NCBI GenBank assembly: GCA_029582265.1
Contig: CM055816.1
Location: 3,626,698-3,690,697, forward strand
DNA from: Zoroaster sp. YZ-2022
Lineage: Eukaryota > Echinodermata > Asteroidea > Forcipulatida > Zoroasteridae
Direction: 5' to 3'
Length of the DNA stretch: 64,000 nucleotides
Made by a program: the position numbers and the translations under genes. Shown here one piece after another: positions 11,084 through 24,228 of the stretch. The first letter of the stretch is position 1. Each line of letters begins with the position of its first letter. The notes under the pieces are model-generated. The model searched no databases. It was not told where the DNA came from and saw only the letters and a list, made by a program, of their open reading frames with translations.

Positions 11084-12605
11084 GAGTGATGTTTTTACTT
11101 AAATATTATCTCTTTTACCTGATGATATTTTGATTAACTGATTTGTGTTTCTTAAAGTTAAGGATTTACAGAAGTTATTTATGTTAAGATTTGTATTGGA
11201 TCACTTTTCCAACTATGTGTATTTTAAGTAGGAAAAGCCAGCATAGAGTTTATTTTAGAAAATTTAATTGATGCTATTGTCTATCTACACTTTGCATGTG
11301 TATAGCTAGGCATGGGGCACTTATCAGACCTCATGGTCTGAAACAATTATGGGACCACTGTGTAGCACATTCCATAGCCAAGTTGCTGGTAATTAACACC
11401 AAGCCCTGGGGCTTGATTTTGGTAGTTGTAGTAGTTATGTCCTAAGCAAAACCAGAGATCTCAGTCTTTTTTTTTTCTTTACTTTTAATTTTTTAGAACT
11501 CTCCCCAATAAAGGGTTTTTGCAAATATTGAGTGTTGATGGTCATGGGCCTTATAATTATCTCAGTAAATGTTGAGTGTCGATGGTCATGGGCCTTATAA
11601 TTATCTCAGTAATCGGTGGGGTTATTTATTTTTGGAACTATATACTGAAATTGGGACAAATTTTCTTTGTGTTGAAAGGAAAGTGCCGAGCGAACATTTG
11701 TTATCTATTAAATTCAGAATATGATGGTTTTAGTATTTTTTCATTTCATGTTTTGAACTTTTGGTACTTTGCATTCTCGGTTTTCCACTACCACTGCAGA
11801 TAAGCTATAAATTATTGTTATATGTAGGTACAGTTTGGCCATTTTATAGTGGTGTGCAGACGTTCTGTCATATATAGATACATGTTATTCAGTACATGGT
11901 ATAGTGCAGGAAAATCAATGGATTATATTACTCATTATTAGTCACGAGTTGGCCATATGTGATATAATAAACAGACCCTTGCTTATTCAAAAAATAGAGA
12001 ATGTGTTGCTTAATAATTAGACTTGTGCCAGTCAATACAATTGTGACGACTTCATCAAATTAATCCATCCGGCCATTGAGATTCCTCGTTATCAAATTAT
12101 TGTACTGCCTTGGTCAAGTATTTTTCAGAGATAAGACTTAGTGAGTTGATATGGTTGAGACTATGATATATTTTGTCAGATTGCCTTTTATAAGTTATCA
12201 AAGGTTTGTTCATCTCTGCACCTTCATCTCTGCACCTTCAGAGATTGAAATAATCCAAACCCAATCGGTGCTGGGGTGAAAAGATCTGTTTGACTCCATA
12301 TGTCAATTTACACGGACACTGTTACAGCTATATATTACACTATTACATAACATCTTTCTGTAGGTAAATGGCTTAAAAAAGTAATGAATTACTTTTGAAA
12401 AAAATACACACTTGTATGTTTATTTGGCTATAGCTGTCACGACCAAAAACCAAACTGATCATGACCCTTAACCAGGAGTATGTTTATATGCGCTAATTTT
12501 ACTGACCATAAAATAGCTTATTTTGTTGTGTGCTTAACTGTACTCTTAAAACAATTATTATTCTTGGCTGCGGTTATTCTGCGGTTTAAGACAGATGCAT
12601 TATAT
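11084..12605. other. No recognisable gene
   Basis: AT-rich, non-coding. A two-unit tandem repeat of about 51 bases (TTGAGTGTYGATGGTCATGG core) lies at 11526-11625. I see nothing else supportable. Confidence 0.5.
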
Positions 12606-15600
12606 CAATCAATCAATTTGTTTCCACATCAACATTCTGGCTGATATTGTGGTTGAGTGCCGTAAACGATTTTTCATTTTTCGTAGCACCTCTTTTTCGG
12701 ATAGATTATTTGTTGATTTTTGTTTTATCATCACTTGTCTGTAGGTTGAGTCAAGTAGCCCAGATTTGAGTTTGGTGTCGGGTAGTTTATCCGCGAACGT
12801 CAACTGCTTTATAAATCTTTGATCGGGGGCTCTGACACAATGACTGATCCAATTCTTCTGCATTTTACCAATAAATTCTGAAACAAGACCTCGGTTGCAG
12901 TTTCAACTATTTTTTCGTGTTTCAGTCTATATTTTTTGAAAGTTTTTGTCTCACCTTTCGCATTTGTGTGGGAGAGAACTTCGTTGAGTTTTTGGGTACC
13001 TCCTCGAACGATATGTCGTTGAAAACCGATATAACTTGAATACATTTTTTTGGGATTGTATTTTGGTAAGGCACCAACTTTGGCACCCGTAAGTGAGCTT
13101 TGACCGAAATAAAGCTTCCAAAAATTTGCACCGAGTTTGGAGTTCTATTCCATAATTTCGAAAAAAGTTTTTCAACTCGAAAAACTTGCAAGTTGCTGCT
13201 GTAATTCGATTCTCAATTTCAATAGTTCCGGTACTGGAATTATCGAATTCGAGTTTTGCTCCCAGATATTTAAAACTTTTGGAATTTTTGATTTTTTCCT
13301 CTCCTATTGTCACAATTGATTTGGGGTATTCATCAGGGTCTCCTTTCCCCAATTTCCAATTTAATATCAAAGTTTCAGTTTTATCAGAGTTCATTTTCAG
13401 GCAGTAATTTTTGAAAACTTCATTGAGAATATTAAACATGGTATTCAATTCTGTTTTTGATAGAGTTGGTAATCCAAGGTCATCAGCGTAACCTAACCAT
13501 TTCAAAATGGCGAGACCGGCGGCAATTTTGCCTGTATCTGAACATTCACCCGGAATTTTGAAAGGTATCTTAACAAATCTGATGCCTGCTTCTTCACAAC
13601 GTTGACAGAAAACTTCCATCACATGGTCAGCATACAGATTGTAGCAATTCGGCGACTCTGTACCACCTTGTCTGACTCCTGAGGTTGTTTGAAATGATGT
13701 TTTATCGCCTTTCAGATTGCACACAGTTTTGGAATACATATTTTCGAGTAATTTAATTATTGTAGAATTTTCTCCGAAAACCATCCTTAAGATGGTCATC
13801 AAAAATGGACGTGAGATGTGATCGAATGCTGCTGATAAGTCGACCATACCCACATATATCTCAATTTGATTTTTGCGAGCTCACTGGTGTAGGCGTTTCA
13901 GGCAATAAATGCCGTCGTTGCAGCCACGATTGGGTCGGAAGCCCATCTGACCTTCATAAAGCACCCCGTCGTAGGTTTTGTTCAGCCTTACCAGTAAAAT
14001 ATTCACTAGAATTTTGGACAAAATTGTTGACAGCGTGATTCCACGGTATTTTGAGGGGTCTTTCATTGATCCTTTGTTCTTGAAGAGTGCTGAAATTTCC
14101 CCTTTTCCGAACGAATCCGGTACTTCACCTTTTCCCAGATTTCAGAATAAAAATTGTGGATAGTTTCGACAAACTGTTCACTAGATATCGCTAGTTTCAC
14201 AAGTTCACCAGCTATGTCGATACTTGATTTTTGATTTCGCAATTTAGAAATTGCTTCGATAATTTCTTCCCGTTTTGGTGTAGATTCATCAACATTGATT
14301 GGTTCACGGTATGGGTGGGGTTTTTGAAGAGTGATCAGGGTTGAAATATTTGAATGATCCGGGTTGAAATGAGATTTGAAGAATTGAGATAGTCCATCAC
14401 ATTTTGTTTGTTTCGGTTTTTCACATGTGCTGAAGCTTGCTGTTTTGCAACAGCCTATGCTTTTCCATTTCTCTTGTCAAAACTGCAAAGTTGATTTTGT
14501 CAGCTTCAGGATTTGAAATGTTCGTTTTTCAACTGTTTGACTCGTTTTTTCACCATCTTCGTCAAGCGACGGTAGTCTGATCGGTCACGGCGAATATGAT
14601 AATTGCGACGTTGAGCAAGAAGATCTTTCAGCTCCATATCATCATCCCATGGAAACGATTTTTGGGATGGTTTTGGTCTTGTTGGGAGCACCTTTGAGGC
14701 TTCTTTTATGAGAGAAATAATTTCGATGTCGGTTGGATTTTGATTGATTTAAAGATTTTCATCTAGAAGCGTGAGAAAATCTGATTTTGTTTTGGTCAGA
14801 GATGTTTTTGAAGTCTATTTTTAAGGATTTTTTGTAGAATTTCCGACTTTTCAGATCACTTCGTTTTATCGGAGTGGCAAAGCGAGATATAACCAACCTG
14901 TGATCACTGTGAAAGTCGTAAGATGTCCGTACTCTACAGTCCTTGCAAAATCTTTGAAGAAAATTTGTAGTGATTTGAAGATCTAGGATTTTTTTGAGTT
15001 TACCGGTGTTGGAGTACCAAGTAAAAGATTGACTGGGTTTATGTCGGTAGTAGGTGTTCAAAACCGAGTACTGAAACTCTGTCAAAAATCTGACTAGTCG
15101 GTGACCGTTGTCGTTGTTTTTTTGGTCTTCTACGTACTGGCCATAATAGTTTGTTGCTCTGCAAGCAACTGACGAGGTCGTGGAGTTGAAGTCACCGAGC
15201 AGAAGCAGTTGTTGACGCTTTTTCGTGACTGTGTGTTTCTTCAAATTACGCCAAAATTCATCTTTGTAACTCGAAGATTTCTCCATTTCGGTTGGCCCAT
15301 AAGCTGAAGCAACTTTGATTTTCATACCACCGATGATAAGATCTGCAGTAATTAATCTAGACCATACCGACTCGACCGATTCAACTTTGATTTGAGGTAT
15401 GTTTCGAATTGCTAGCGCGACCCCTGCTTGACGGTTCTCTCCCTTCACCGTTCGCTTGTGACCACACCAGTACAATCGATAATCTCCAATCAAAGCATTG
15501 TCACTCCCAGATATTCGCACTTCTTGTAATGCCGCAATATCAATTCGCGCTCTCTTCAATTCATCCATGACGATGGATTTCTTGACGTCGTCGTGCATGG

Positions 15601-15742
15601 TTCTCACGTTGATGGATCCTGCCCTCCAATAAAACAACGACGATTTGGAACTATCAGGAGCGTTGGATACTGAACTTTTTGAAGAGATGACTGGGTTCGA
15701 TGAACGAACACTAGTTAAAGCCGGAGCTTGCGAATTGAACAT
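12606..15742 (-). mobile_element. RTE-like LINE with endonuclease and reverse transcriptase (copy 1)
   Basis: The minus strand carries an apurinic-endonuclease-type domain (15742-14759: SINVRTM, AALQEVR, LLLGDFNS, DHRLV), an RT domain (about 14690-12950: KYRGITL, GFRPNRGCNDG, MVDLSAAFDH, SGVRQGGTESP, GYADD) and a C-terminal segment (about 13045-12609, HCVRAPD). In this copy the endonuclease frame is uninterrupted (327 aa), whereas the RT half is broken by frameshifts near 14130-14690. Both copies share a +1 shift near 13040. The element ends in a short TTGA repeat, a tail type seen in RTE-like LINEs. Clade assignment is by eye and not certain. Confidence 0.85.
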
Positions 15743-16148
15743 CGTAAAATGTACCTCTGTTAATTGTTAGATATTTTTTCTTGAAGCTGAGAGTAAATTT
15801 TATTATTCAAGTGTTGTGCGTAAGATTTAATTTGTAACCAATCCTATACCGGCCTTTTGCACAATTGACCGGGGGGTGAAGCTGATGAGTTTTGATTAGG
15901 TCAGCACACTGGTATCATCAGAGCTTGTAAATCTTATTCACCGCATGTCATTGTAAAATAGACATGAAAAAAAGAAAAAAGAAGAACAAAAACCAGCTTT
16001 GCATAAAATAAACAATATTTTTGATACACTTTGTGTGAGTTTAACATGGCTAACATGACAACGTACTGTGTTCGCCATCTGCGTAAGCCTACAGTAGTTG
16101 AACTCCACTCTATTTTTGAAAGTTTCTTAACTTTTTGGCCAAATAGAT
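15743..16148. promoter_or_regulatory. Region between LINE 5' end and the DUF4806 gene start
   Basis: About 400 bases hold the likely 5' UTR of the minus-strand LINE (to roughly 15900) and the upstream region of the plus-strand DUF4806 gene. I see no clear TATA box placed relative to the ATG at 16149. A minor ORF overlapping this start is unconvincing. Confidence 0.3.
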
Positions 16149-19100
16149 ATGTTTGCAGTTGTTCTATTCAAAGTCTCAAACGAGGTGGAAATTGTACCGA
16201 GCACGTGGTTAAAGACCGACAAGCTGGCATTTTGGCCGCCCTGGCGTTCTTCTACGGCGGTTGTTAGAGCCGTAAAAGATCAGCTGCAGCCAGATGAGTT
16301 GAACTGGAAGCAGTTTGACGTCAGAGTTCTGGGTACCAGTCTTAAGTACAGTTTAATTAATTTGTTTTGAGTGCAATGACAAGCCATTAATTATGCACTA
16401 CGCTTTCTTTCCTTGAAACAAGATTTACACCAACAAGGCAAGACAATTGTCAAGGATCTGACTTTTAAGAAAATTCAAGACGTCCAATGCAACGAGTCGA
16501 ACCTCTCCAATTTCTACGAAAATACATGAATTTGCGTTTGAAAAGAAAATTTCATAAGGCAAATAATATAAATATTTTGGGTAAAGACAACAAGAAACAC
16601 GCACCTGATCCACACGTGACTGATGCATCTTCGCCATGCACGCAGTTATGCGAACCCCAGCCAGAAAAATGGCACTGACTTAAGCCTTCTTCATTTCCCA
16701 CGCAGTTGACATTATCCATGTATATCTGACCGGTTCCCTCGCCAAAGTGCGCACTCTGCCATGCTGTAGTTGCGGCGGAATAGTTGAGTTGTCTGCACAC
16801 AACAGTAGCGTCGTTGATATCCCAGCTGTCGTCACACACGGTTCCCCATTGGCCGTTGTAGAAGATCTCCACCCTACCTTCCGAAGCGACGTTTCCATTC
16901 ACGAGTCGAACCTCTCCAATTTCTACGAAAATACATGAATTTGCGTTTGAAAAGAAAATTTCATAAGGCCAATAATATAAATATTTTGGGTAACGACAAC
17001 AAGAAACACGCACCTGATCCACACGTGACTGATGCATCTTCGCCATGCACGCAGTTATGCGAACCCCAGCCAGAAAAGTCGCACTGACTTAAGCCTTCTT
17101 CATTTCCCACGCAGTTGACATTATCCATGTATATCTGACCGGTGCCCTCGCCAAAGTGCGCACTCTGCCATGCTGTAGTTGCGGCGGAATAGTTGAGTTG
17201 TCTGCACACAACAGTAGCGTCGTTGATATCCCAGCTGTCGTCACACACGGTTCCCCATTGGCCGTTGTAGAAGATCTCCACCCTACCTTCCGAAGCGACG
17301 TTTCCATTCACGAGTCGAACCTCTCCAATTTCTACGAAAATACATGAATTTGCGTTTGAAAAGAAAATTTCATGAGGCCAATAATATAAATATTTTGGGT
17401 AACGACAACAAGAAACACGCACCTGATCCACACGTGACTGATGCATCTTCGCCATGCACGCAGTTATGCGAACCCCAGCCAGAAAAGTCGCACTGACTTA
17501 AGCCTTCTTCATTTCCCACGCAGTTGACATTATCCATGTATATCTGACCTGTTCCCTCGCCAAAGTGCGCACTCTGCCATGCTGTAGTTGCGGCGGAATA
17601 GTTGAGTTGTCTGCACACAACAGTAGCGTCGTTGATATCCCAGTTGTCGTCACACACGGTTCCCCATTGGCCGTTGTAGAAGATCTCCACCCTACCTTCC
17701 GAAGCGACGTTTCCATTCACGAGTCGAACCTCTCCAATTTCTACGAAAATACATGAATTTGCGTTTGAAAAGAAAATTTCATGAGGCCAATAATATAAAT
17801 ATTTTGGGTAACGACAACAAGAAACACGCACCTGATCCACACGTGACTGATGCATCTTCGCCATGCACGCAGTTATGCGAACCCCAGCCAGAAAAGTCGC
17901 ACTGACTTAAGCCTTCTTCATTTCCCACGCAGTTGACATTATCCATGTATATCTGACCGGTTCCCTCGCCAAAGTGCGCACTCTGCCATGCTGTAGTTGC
18001 GGCGGAATAGTTGAGTTGTCTGCACACAACAGTAGCGTCGTTGATATCCCAGTTGTCGTCACACACGGTTCCCCATTGGCCGTTGTAGAAGATCTCCACC
18101 CTACCTTCCGAAGCGACGTTTCCATTCACGAGTCGAACCTCTCCAATTTCTACGAAAATACATGAATTTGCGTTTGAAAAGAAAATTTCATAAGGCAAAT
18201 AATATAAATATTTTGGGTAAAGACAACAAGAAACACGCACCTGATCCACACGTGACTGATGCATCTTCGCCATTATAGTTACTCGCATACATTTGTAAAA
18301 ACCAACAAACCCGCTACATGTAAAAGTTGTATCTAATTATTTTGTTGCATCTTTGCCTGAAAATCACTGACTTGCTAATAATTCATGAATATAGGCTATG
18401 CAGATTGTCATTAACATACATTTAAGATCCCAAATTGCATCGAAACGCCCATTGACTTTGGGAAATTGACTGTACCAAATTCACACCAAGTAGGTTTTAT
18501 GAACCCTTTGGGGTCATTACCAATTATTGTACTCTCACTTCAATAGTGGAGAATGATGTGAAAGTGTGAAAACACTGCGTACTAAAATTCCTTAATGGAG
18601 GCCGATCGAGTGGCCCACAGAATCAGACTATTGTAAAAAAAAAAAAAAAAAAAAAAAGTCTTCAGTATAATACTATATTATATATTTATACATATATATT
18701 TAAACATGGAATTGTTCTCTTGTAATTTTATTAAACAAAATTGTGTATGTTTGTACAGAAACTTATAAGGATGCACGCATCAAATTTAAAAGGTCCGAGG
18801 ACGCATCAGACCTCCAGACAGAGGATGGCGAGACAGCCAAGACAAGTAGAAAGTAAGTAAAAATTATCAGCAATTTTGTTTTATGTCTCATGGAAATCAC
18901 AGATATAAAAATTATCATGAATGTGTGCGAGTCCCTTCAGGGCCACCATACATTGGGGATGATTCCTTAACCCTTTCAACTCAGTCCTGTGTAAAAATCG
19001 ACCGCCGGCGATCTATATATTTTGAAGCACTTTTTGTTTGCTGCCCAAAACTCACCAAAAACAATAACATTACCCCCAACATTTGGTATTTAATTGGGTA

Positions 19101-22100
19101 ATATAATGTTTCCTCAATCCTTCATGATTAGAGCATAATTATTTGGTAAAGTTCTTTAAATGTTGGCATTAAAGATATATGGCCGTTTTGACGTAAAAAA
19201 TTGATTTAAATGTTGAATCGCTATTTTTCTGCGGTTATGGAAGTTATAAGCTTTAAATGTTTCACTCATTAAATGAATAAACACCTTTCATGGATTAGTA
19301 CCAATACAATTAATAAAATGCTGGCCCACTTTTTTAAAATCTTGTTTAATGTTTTGTATGTAACAGGCCAAGGTGGAACATGGACAGTCTGCGGATTAGC
19401 TAGTGCGGCTGTCAATCAGGATTTCATAATTTTCATGTTTTTTGGTTTAACAACGATATTATATTTTAAAATTCGTTCGTTTTAGAAATTTTATTTTGTA
19501 GGTCGTACTCTTAGCCAAGCAGGGAAGATATGTCTTTAATGAACAGTTTTCCATAAATGTACACGGCACATTCAGGTTGTTTACAAGTTCGGTGTTGATT
19601 TACTGGGTAAGACTTGGCGTCCTGACTGCCTGAAACTTCTTTAAACAACGAGTAATCTTTTACAGTCTTTATAGGTTGATGAAATTCCACAGACACTCGG
19701 AAAGCACTGAGTATACAGTGCTATACACACGTCGATGTAGGGCAAAATTAAATCATTTGTTTCTTTTACAGTCTGCTCCCAGAAACACTCCAAAACGTAA
19801 ACAAAATACATTATATAGAATTATTTTTTGTTGTAGGCGCCGAAAAAAGGCTCGAGTTTCCTCATCTTCGTTAAATGAAGAAGACGAAGATGATGAGACT
19901 TCTCCCAGGGGAAGAGGTCCTAGGCCAAGAACATCAACACCAATCGGCAGGGCACCCACTCCTCCTCTGCCTCCTCTGCCGATGTTTCCACATAGCCACT
20001 CAGACAATGATTCAAAGGGCACTGATGCTGTTGCAGCTGCAGCTTCAGCTTCAGCTGTGGAACCGATATCAGGTAATTTGTTTTCATTGAATGTGGAGGT
20101 GAAAGGGAAATTGTTACACTTAGTGATCAACAACCCATGATGTTTATGCACATGAATATTTTGCTGTACCCTGCTGTAATTTAATTTATTGTTTTACTGA
20201 TGTTCGCGACAAAAAATTTGATCAAATGGAAAACAAAAATCTCTCAAATAGTATCCTCCCGCCGATAATTTCCATGAAAGCACAAGGGAAATAAAAACAA
20301 CCTAACTTGCATTTTGAGTTGATCAATACTTGCCAAACACTTTAAACTTTTCGGAAGCACCTGTCTTAAGGGTGGGCAAAAAGTACCAACAGATTATTGA
20401 ATTTAACAACGACCTGCCCAACCCCCAATTGGTTTTAGACGAATATCACTACCAAATAAAGGTTTCCAACACGCAATATATCAATGTACCGCAAAAATGT
20501 ATAATTATATGTTGTTAAATCAGTAAATAGAATAATAGAAACATGACAACTTCCTACTGGTATTCTCTCAAGAAATCTAGAACTAAGGTGTTTATTGTTT
20601 GTATATGAATGACCAATTGTCAGTAACAGATAACAATATTTACTCTGCAGCAACTGACCGCAGCATGATACGCAGCATGAGCGAACTGCAAGTGACAATG
20701 GCCGAAATTTCAACGGAATTGAAAAGCCAAAGAAAACTGCTTAATCAGGTTCTTCAAAGACTAAGCGGGGGAGGGGGAGGACCCTCCATTGAGTTGCCCG
20801 ATGCGATCGGCTTTCCACTAGCCTCCTATGAAGAAGTTGAAAACCTTGAGCAACAGCTTCTTGACAAATCACTTAGAAAATCCGTGGTAAGCATTTTGAA
20901 ATAATGCATGGTAGATAGAGCATTGATAACTAATTGAAAATAATATCAATCCGGTTTTAATGTTTAAAACTAGCTAGAGGTAAAGCTCATAATTATACTA
21001 GTCTTCCCTATAATGGCTGGTCACATAATGCAGCATGACTCAGCTTTGGTCACAGTGTTTTGATTGTGACAACTTACAAACAACACTTAGGCCTATCCGA
21101 GTATGTTAAAAACGATTTGTTAAAAACGATTAACAACCGTGGACAGGGTACTAAAGTTTCAGTACGAATGATAGTTATGAGTACCGGTACTTGAAGCATT
21201 GTGGATATATGTACATTAAAGTAGTTTTGCCTATAATGCTACACCTTGCCTAACCCTATCAGGCCTGGGGGAGGGCGTGCAATGTGCCCCTATATATACG
21301 ATGTTTTATAACCAGAACGCTTTGTCCGATCACGCTGATCTTTTGGACCCTCTCACGCAAACATCTACGTTAATTGGTGTTCATAGTTGCCACGGTAACG
21401 TTTTTTTTAAACTAACGAATTTTAATGAATGTATTCTTCCAAAAAAACAGCAAACTAGTGAAATATGTATGGACATATGTTACACATAATGTTGCTAAAT
21501 TCAAACAAATTTCCAGAATTGTCTTAAATTTAGTCCATGCTTTTTATGGCATTGACAAACGGTTCTTAGGTTTTATGAATCATCAATAAAACATTCATGT
21601 GTAATTTCAGTATTTTCTCTAAAAATGCAGCCTTATACGTTTTGTGTGGATTTATAAGATTTTTCAATAATTCATTTGGTCCTAGATATACATATATAAT
21701 CTCAATATGTAATATTAACTGTTACACATAATTTTCTCTATATTTCTTCAGGTAAACAATTTAACACCGGTTGGTGGCAACTCAATGAAAGATACAGTGA
21801 AGCGTGTCATGACCAACGTCATGACACACGACCTCACTCTCCGTTTTAATTGAGCAGGGAAGCCGGGGTGGAAGTCGGCAACACCAGTAACCAAGAGGGC
21901 ATTCAGCAGTCTGATGCTATGTGCAGTAATAACAAGTAGGTTACAATTATGTATAGACATTATAGAGCTCATTTTGGTGATTATCAGGGAAAAATTAACA
22001 ATGTTTAAAGGAATGATACAACATGTATTCCTGACCAGTCAAAGATGACCTATCGTCCTGAGAAATATTTCCTAAAATGCAGTCATTTCAGAGAAAATTT

Positions 22101-24228
22101 CACATGTCGGTGTTAAGATATGTCTGTTGAGAACTTGAGAATTGGAATAAATATACCGGTCCAAAAATGCTGCACCCTCCCTTGAACATTATTGTTTTTG
22201 CGGCTCTACTAAAATGGATAAATTTCCAGGGTCAGTTAATGCTATGGTCCCACAGAGATTTCGACTCTCTCGATCGTGTTTCGTCAAGATTTTTGATTTT
22301 TTACAAGAAATTTTCGAGAAAAGTCGAAATAGTCTAAAGAGTCTAAAAAAATCGAAACTGTCGATATTTGTCGAGATTTGTCGATATTTGTCGAAAACAA
22401 AATCATTAATCGAAAATTATTAAACCTGACCAATATTTTTCGATAAAGTTTCGATCAAATTTATCGAAATTTTTTCGAAATATTATCGAAACTGTCGAAA
22501 ATGAAATCGAAATAGTCTTAACAGTCTAAAAGTTCGAAAAACAGTCGAAATAAATCTAAACTGTCTAAATAGTCTAAACAATCGAAAAAAAATGTGGTTA
22601 AATTTTTCGAAATAAATTTGAAGAAATATTTTCGACAAATTTCGATAAATTATAACTGTTTCGAGAGTTTAGATTGTTTCGACAAAGTTTTCTATTTCGA
22701 TATTTCGATATTTCGACTATTTCGATATATCTCGACAAATTTCGAAATATTTGACGAAAGAGTCTAAATTTGTCGAAATAAATCGAAAGATTCTAAAATA
22801 TCGAAATCATGTCGAAATATGTCGAAACAATCTAAAAGTAGTCTAAACAATCGTAACAGTCGAAATAAATCGAAACATTTGTCCAAATTTTTTTTTTTAA
22901 TCGAAAAATAATCGAAAAAAATCGAAATCAATCTAAACAGTCGAAATGTCAGTCGAAATGCCAGTCGAAATACATCGAAACAGTCGAAAGTTTTTCAATA
23001 ATTTTCCAAAAAAATAAAAAAAAATTTCGACAAAAATCGATATAGTCGAGCTTAGTCGAAATGATCTAAACAGTCGAAATGATCTAAACAGTCGAAAGTC
23101 GTCGAAATAAAATCGAAAATGAATCGAAATTGTCGAGAAAATACACAAAAACAATTTTTCTCACGGAAAACAGATATTTTGTCGATATTTATACGAGATT
23201 TTGACGAAATTATAAAAAATAACAAAAAAACCAAGAATCGAAATATATTTCGACAGAAAGATCGAAATATTCCTGTGAGACCATAGCATAAGTCTCTGGT
23301 TTCTAGCTCCGCGCACTGTACATGTATAACGCTGCCCAATTGCAGCCAAACTTGCTGGATCGATTGGAATTCTGCCATGTGCTGTGTTTGAAACCTTTTC
23401 CACATAGGGGTATGAACATTGAACATTTGCCCGATTTGTGAGGCCTCTCTTACTTTGTGTATAGGAAAGTTGGTCCCCGCGTATACATGTATAACCCTGT
23501 TGGAAAATATTTTTTTAATGTGGCACCGCACCGATTTTAAAGCCGATCGATGACCAGAAACCGGAGACTTTTGGGGCTTTTGTCAATGGTTGGGAGTGAA
23601 CATGAAGTATATTTGCTGTCGATCATTTCTACCAAATCTTACTAGCAATTAAATGTTTGCGCATTAATTGACCTATATTATAACAACTGAAAAGCATGCG
23701 GTGTGAAAATTCATAGAATCTGGGTATAGAATAATGTCAAAAAACAATGCTAATACAGCTATATAGTTGGTATTCCATGTAACAAATAACTGGTGTACAA
23801 TTTGAAATGGATCAATGGCCTGTGATCTATTTCAACATTAATATGGAAACAAACATTTGAATATAAATATTATTAGAAGTCTATTACATATAATAAACCT
23901 CTTATATTATCTGTTTCCTCTTAAACGGTTCAATAAAATAAGCTTAAGGTCAGTACATACATTTACTCACAATCTTATCGAGTATGGAAGCATTTACAGA
24001 CATGGTGTTTACCTCATTTAAGCCCTAGGTCATGCCAAGCAGTTGCAACATCTATTTTGCTGTTCTAATTATGCTGAAATTTATTAATTGCTCATTTCAG
24101 AGGCTGTTTTGCGGAACCCCATGGTGGTAAACGGTTCTGAGGCCGAAGCCCATAAAGTAATCATGATTTGGCTGCGGAACGCCCCCGACCGCAACGGAGG
24201 AAGAAAAAGCGGTACAGGACAAGAGTAG
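16149..24228 (+). CDS. DUF4806-domain protein gene, six exons (copy 1)
   Basis: Exons: 16149-16332, 18759-18852, 19837-20072, 20651-20886, 21752-21935, 24101-24228. All borders are GT/AG and phases chain correctly. The product begins [20 protein letters not shown], with Trp/Pro-rich WPPW as in this invertebrate family, continues [19 protein letters not shown], a basic likely nuclear signal (KRRKK), a Ser/Asp/Glu- and Pro-rich linker, a short coiled coil ([15 protein letters not shown]), and then the DUF4806 core: [35 protein letters not shown], ending APDRNGGRK. An in-frame TGA interrupts exon 5 just after LTLRFN, where family members normally have Trp, so the last part is not reached without readthrough. 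Biochemical role is unknown; it may be chromatin- or transposon-associated. Introns contain an antisense SRCR array, a poly-A run (18637-18656) and the TIR element at 22239-23289. Confidence 0.8.
16605..18149 (-). CDS. Array of four SRCR-domain exons inside DUF4806 intron 1 (copy 1)
   Basis: Four near-identical 318-bp exons lie at 17832-18149, 17423-17740, 17014-17331 and 16605-16922, each preceded by an AG acceptor and followed by GTGCGTG, with 91-bp introns (period exactly 409). Each encodes one complete scavenger receptor cysteine-rich domain: [58 protein letters not shown]. Six cysteines are present, the group A count. All exons are phase 1-1. The array begins with only the tail of an exon (about 18240-18275) and ends with the first codons of a fifth exon (16513) fused to unrelated sequence, so whole 409-bp units were amplified. 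No signal peptide or membrane exon is visible nearby. It lies antisense in an intron of the DUF4806 gene. Confidence 0.85.
22239..23289. mobile_element. TIR-bounded element filled with TCGAAA-type motifs (copy 1)
   Basis: The ends are an inverted repeat: ATGCTATGGTCCCACAG at 22239-22255 and its complement, with one difference, at 23273-23289. Nearly all of the kilobase between is built of short TCGAAA, TCTAAA, TTTCGA and GTCGAAAT words in imperfect tandem, switching orientation around the middle. No protein-coding potential is credible. It sits in intron 5 of the DUF4806 gene. I regard it as a non-autonomous DNA transposon or foldback element whose interior is a cryptic satellite. Confidence 0.65.

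Noticed and set aside
16513..18275. Regular repeats as a possible CRISPR array
   Set aside because: The 409-base units are SRCR exons with introns in a eukaryotic genome; there are no short repeats with unique spacers, here or at the 90-bp minisatellite.
19772..19796. Possible 25-base micro-exon (after TTTTACAG, before GTAAAC) in the DUF4806 gene
   Set aside because: Splicing 18852 directly to 19837 keeps the frame and gives the expected basic KRRKK stretch; including the micro-exon spoils it.
21792..21860. TGA in DUF4806 exon 5 as a selenocysteine codon
   Set aside because: The position is normally Trp, not Cys, and I recognise no SECIS-like structure; a nonsense change is simpler.
23052..23531. 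159-codon frame overlapping the TCGAAA element
   Set aside because: Made of simple TCGAAA words plus flanking repeat; FDCLDHFD repeats are artefacts.
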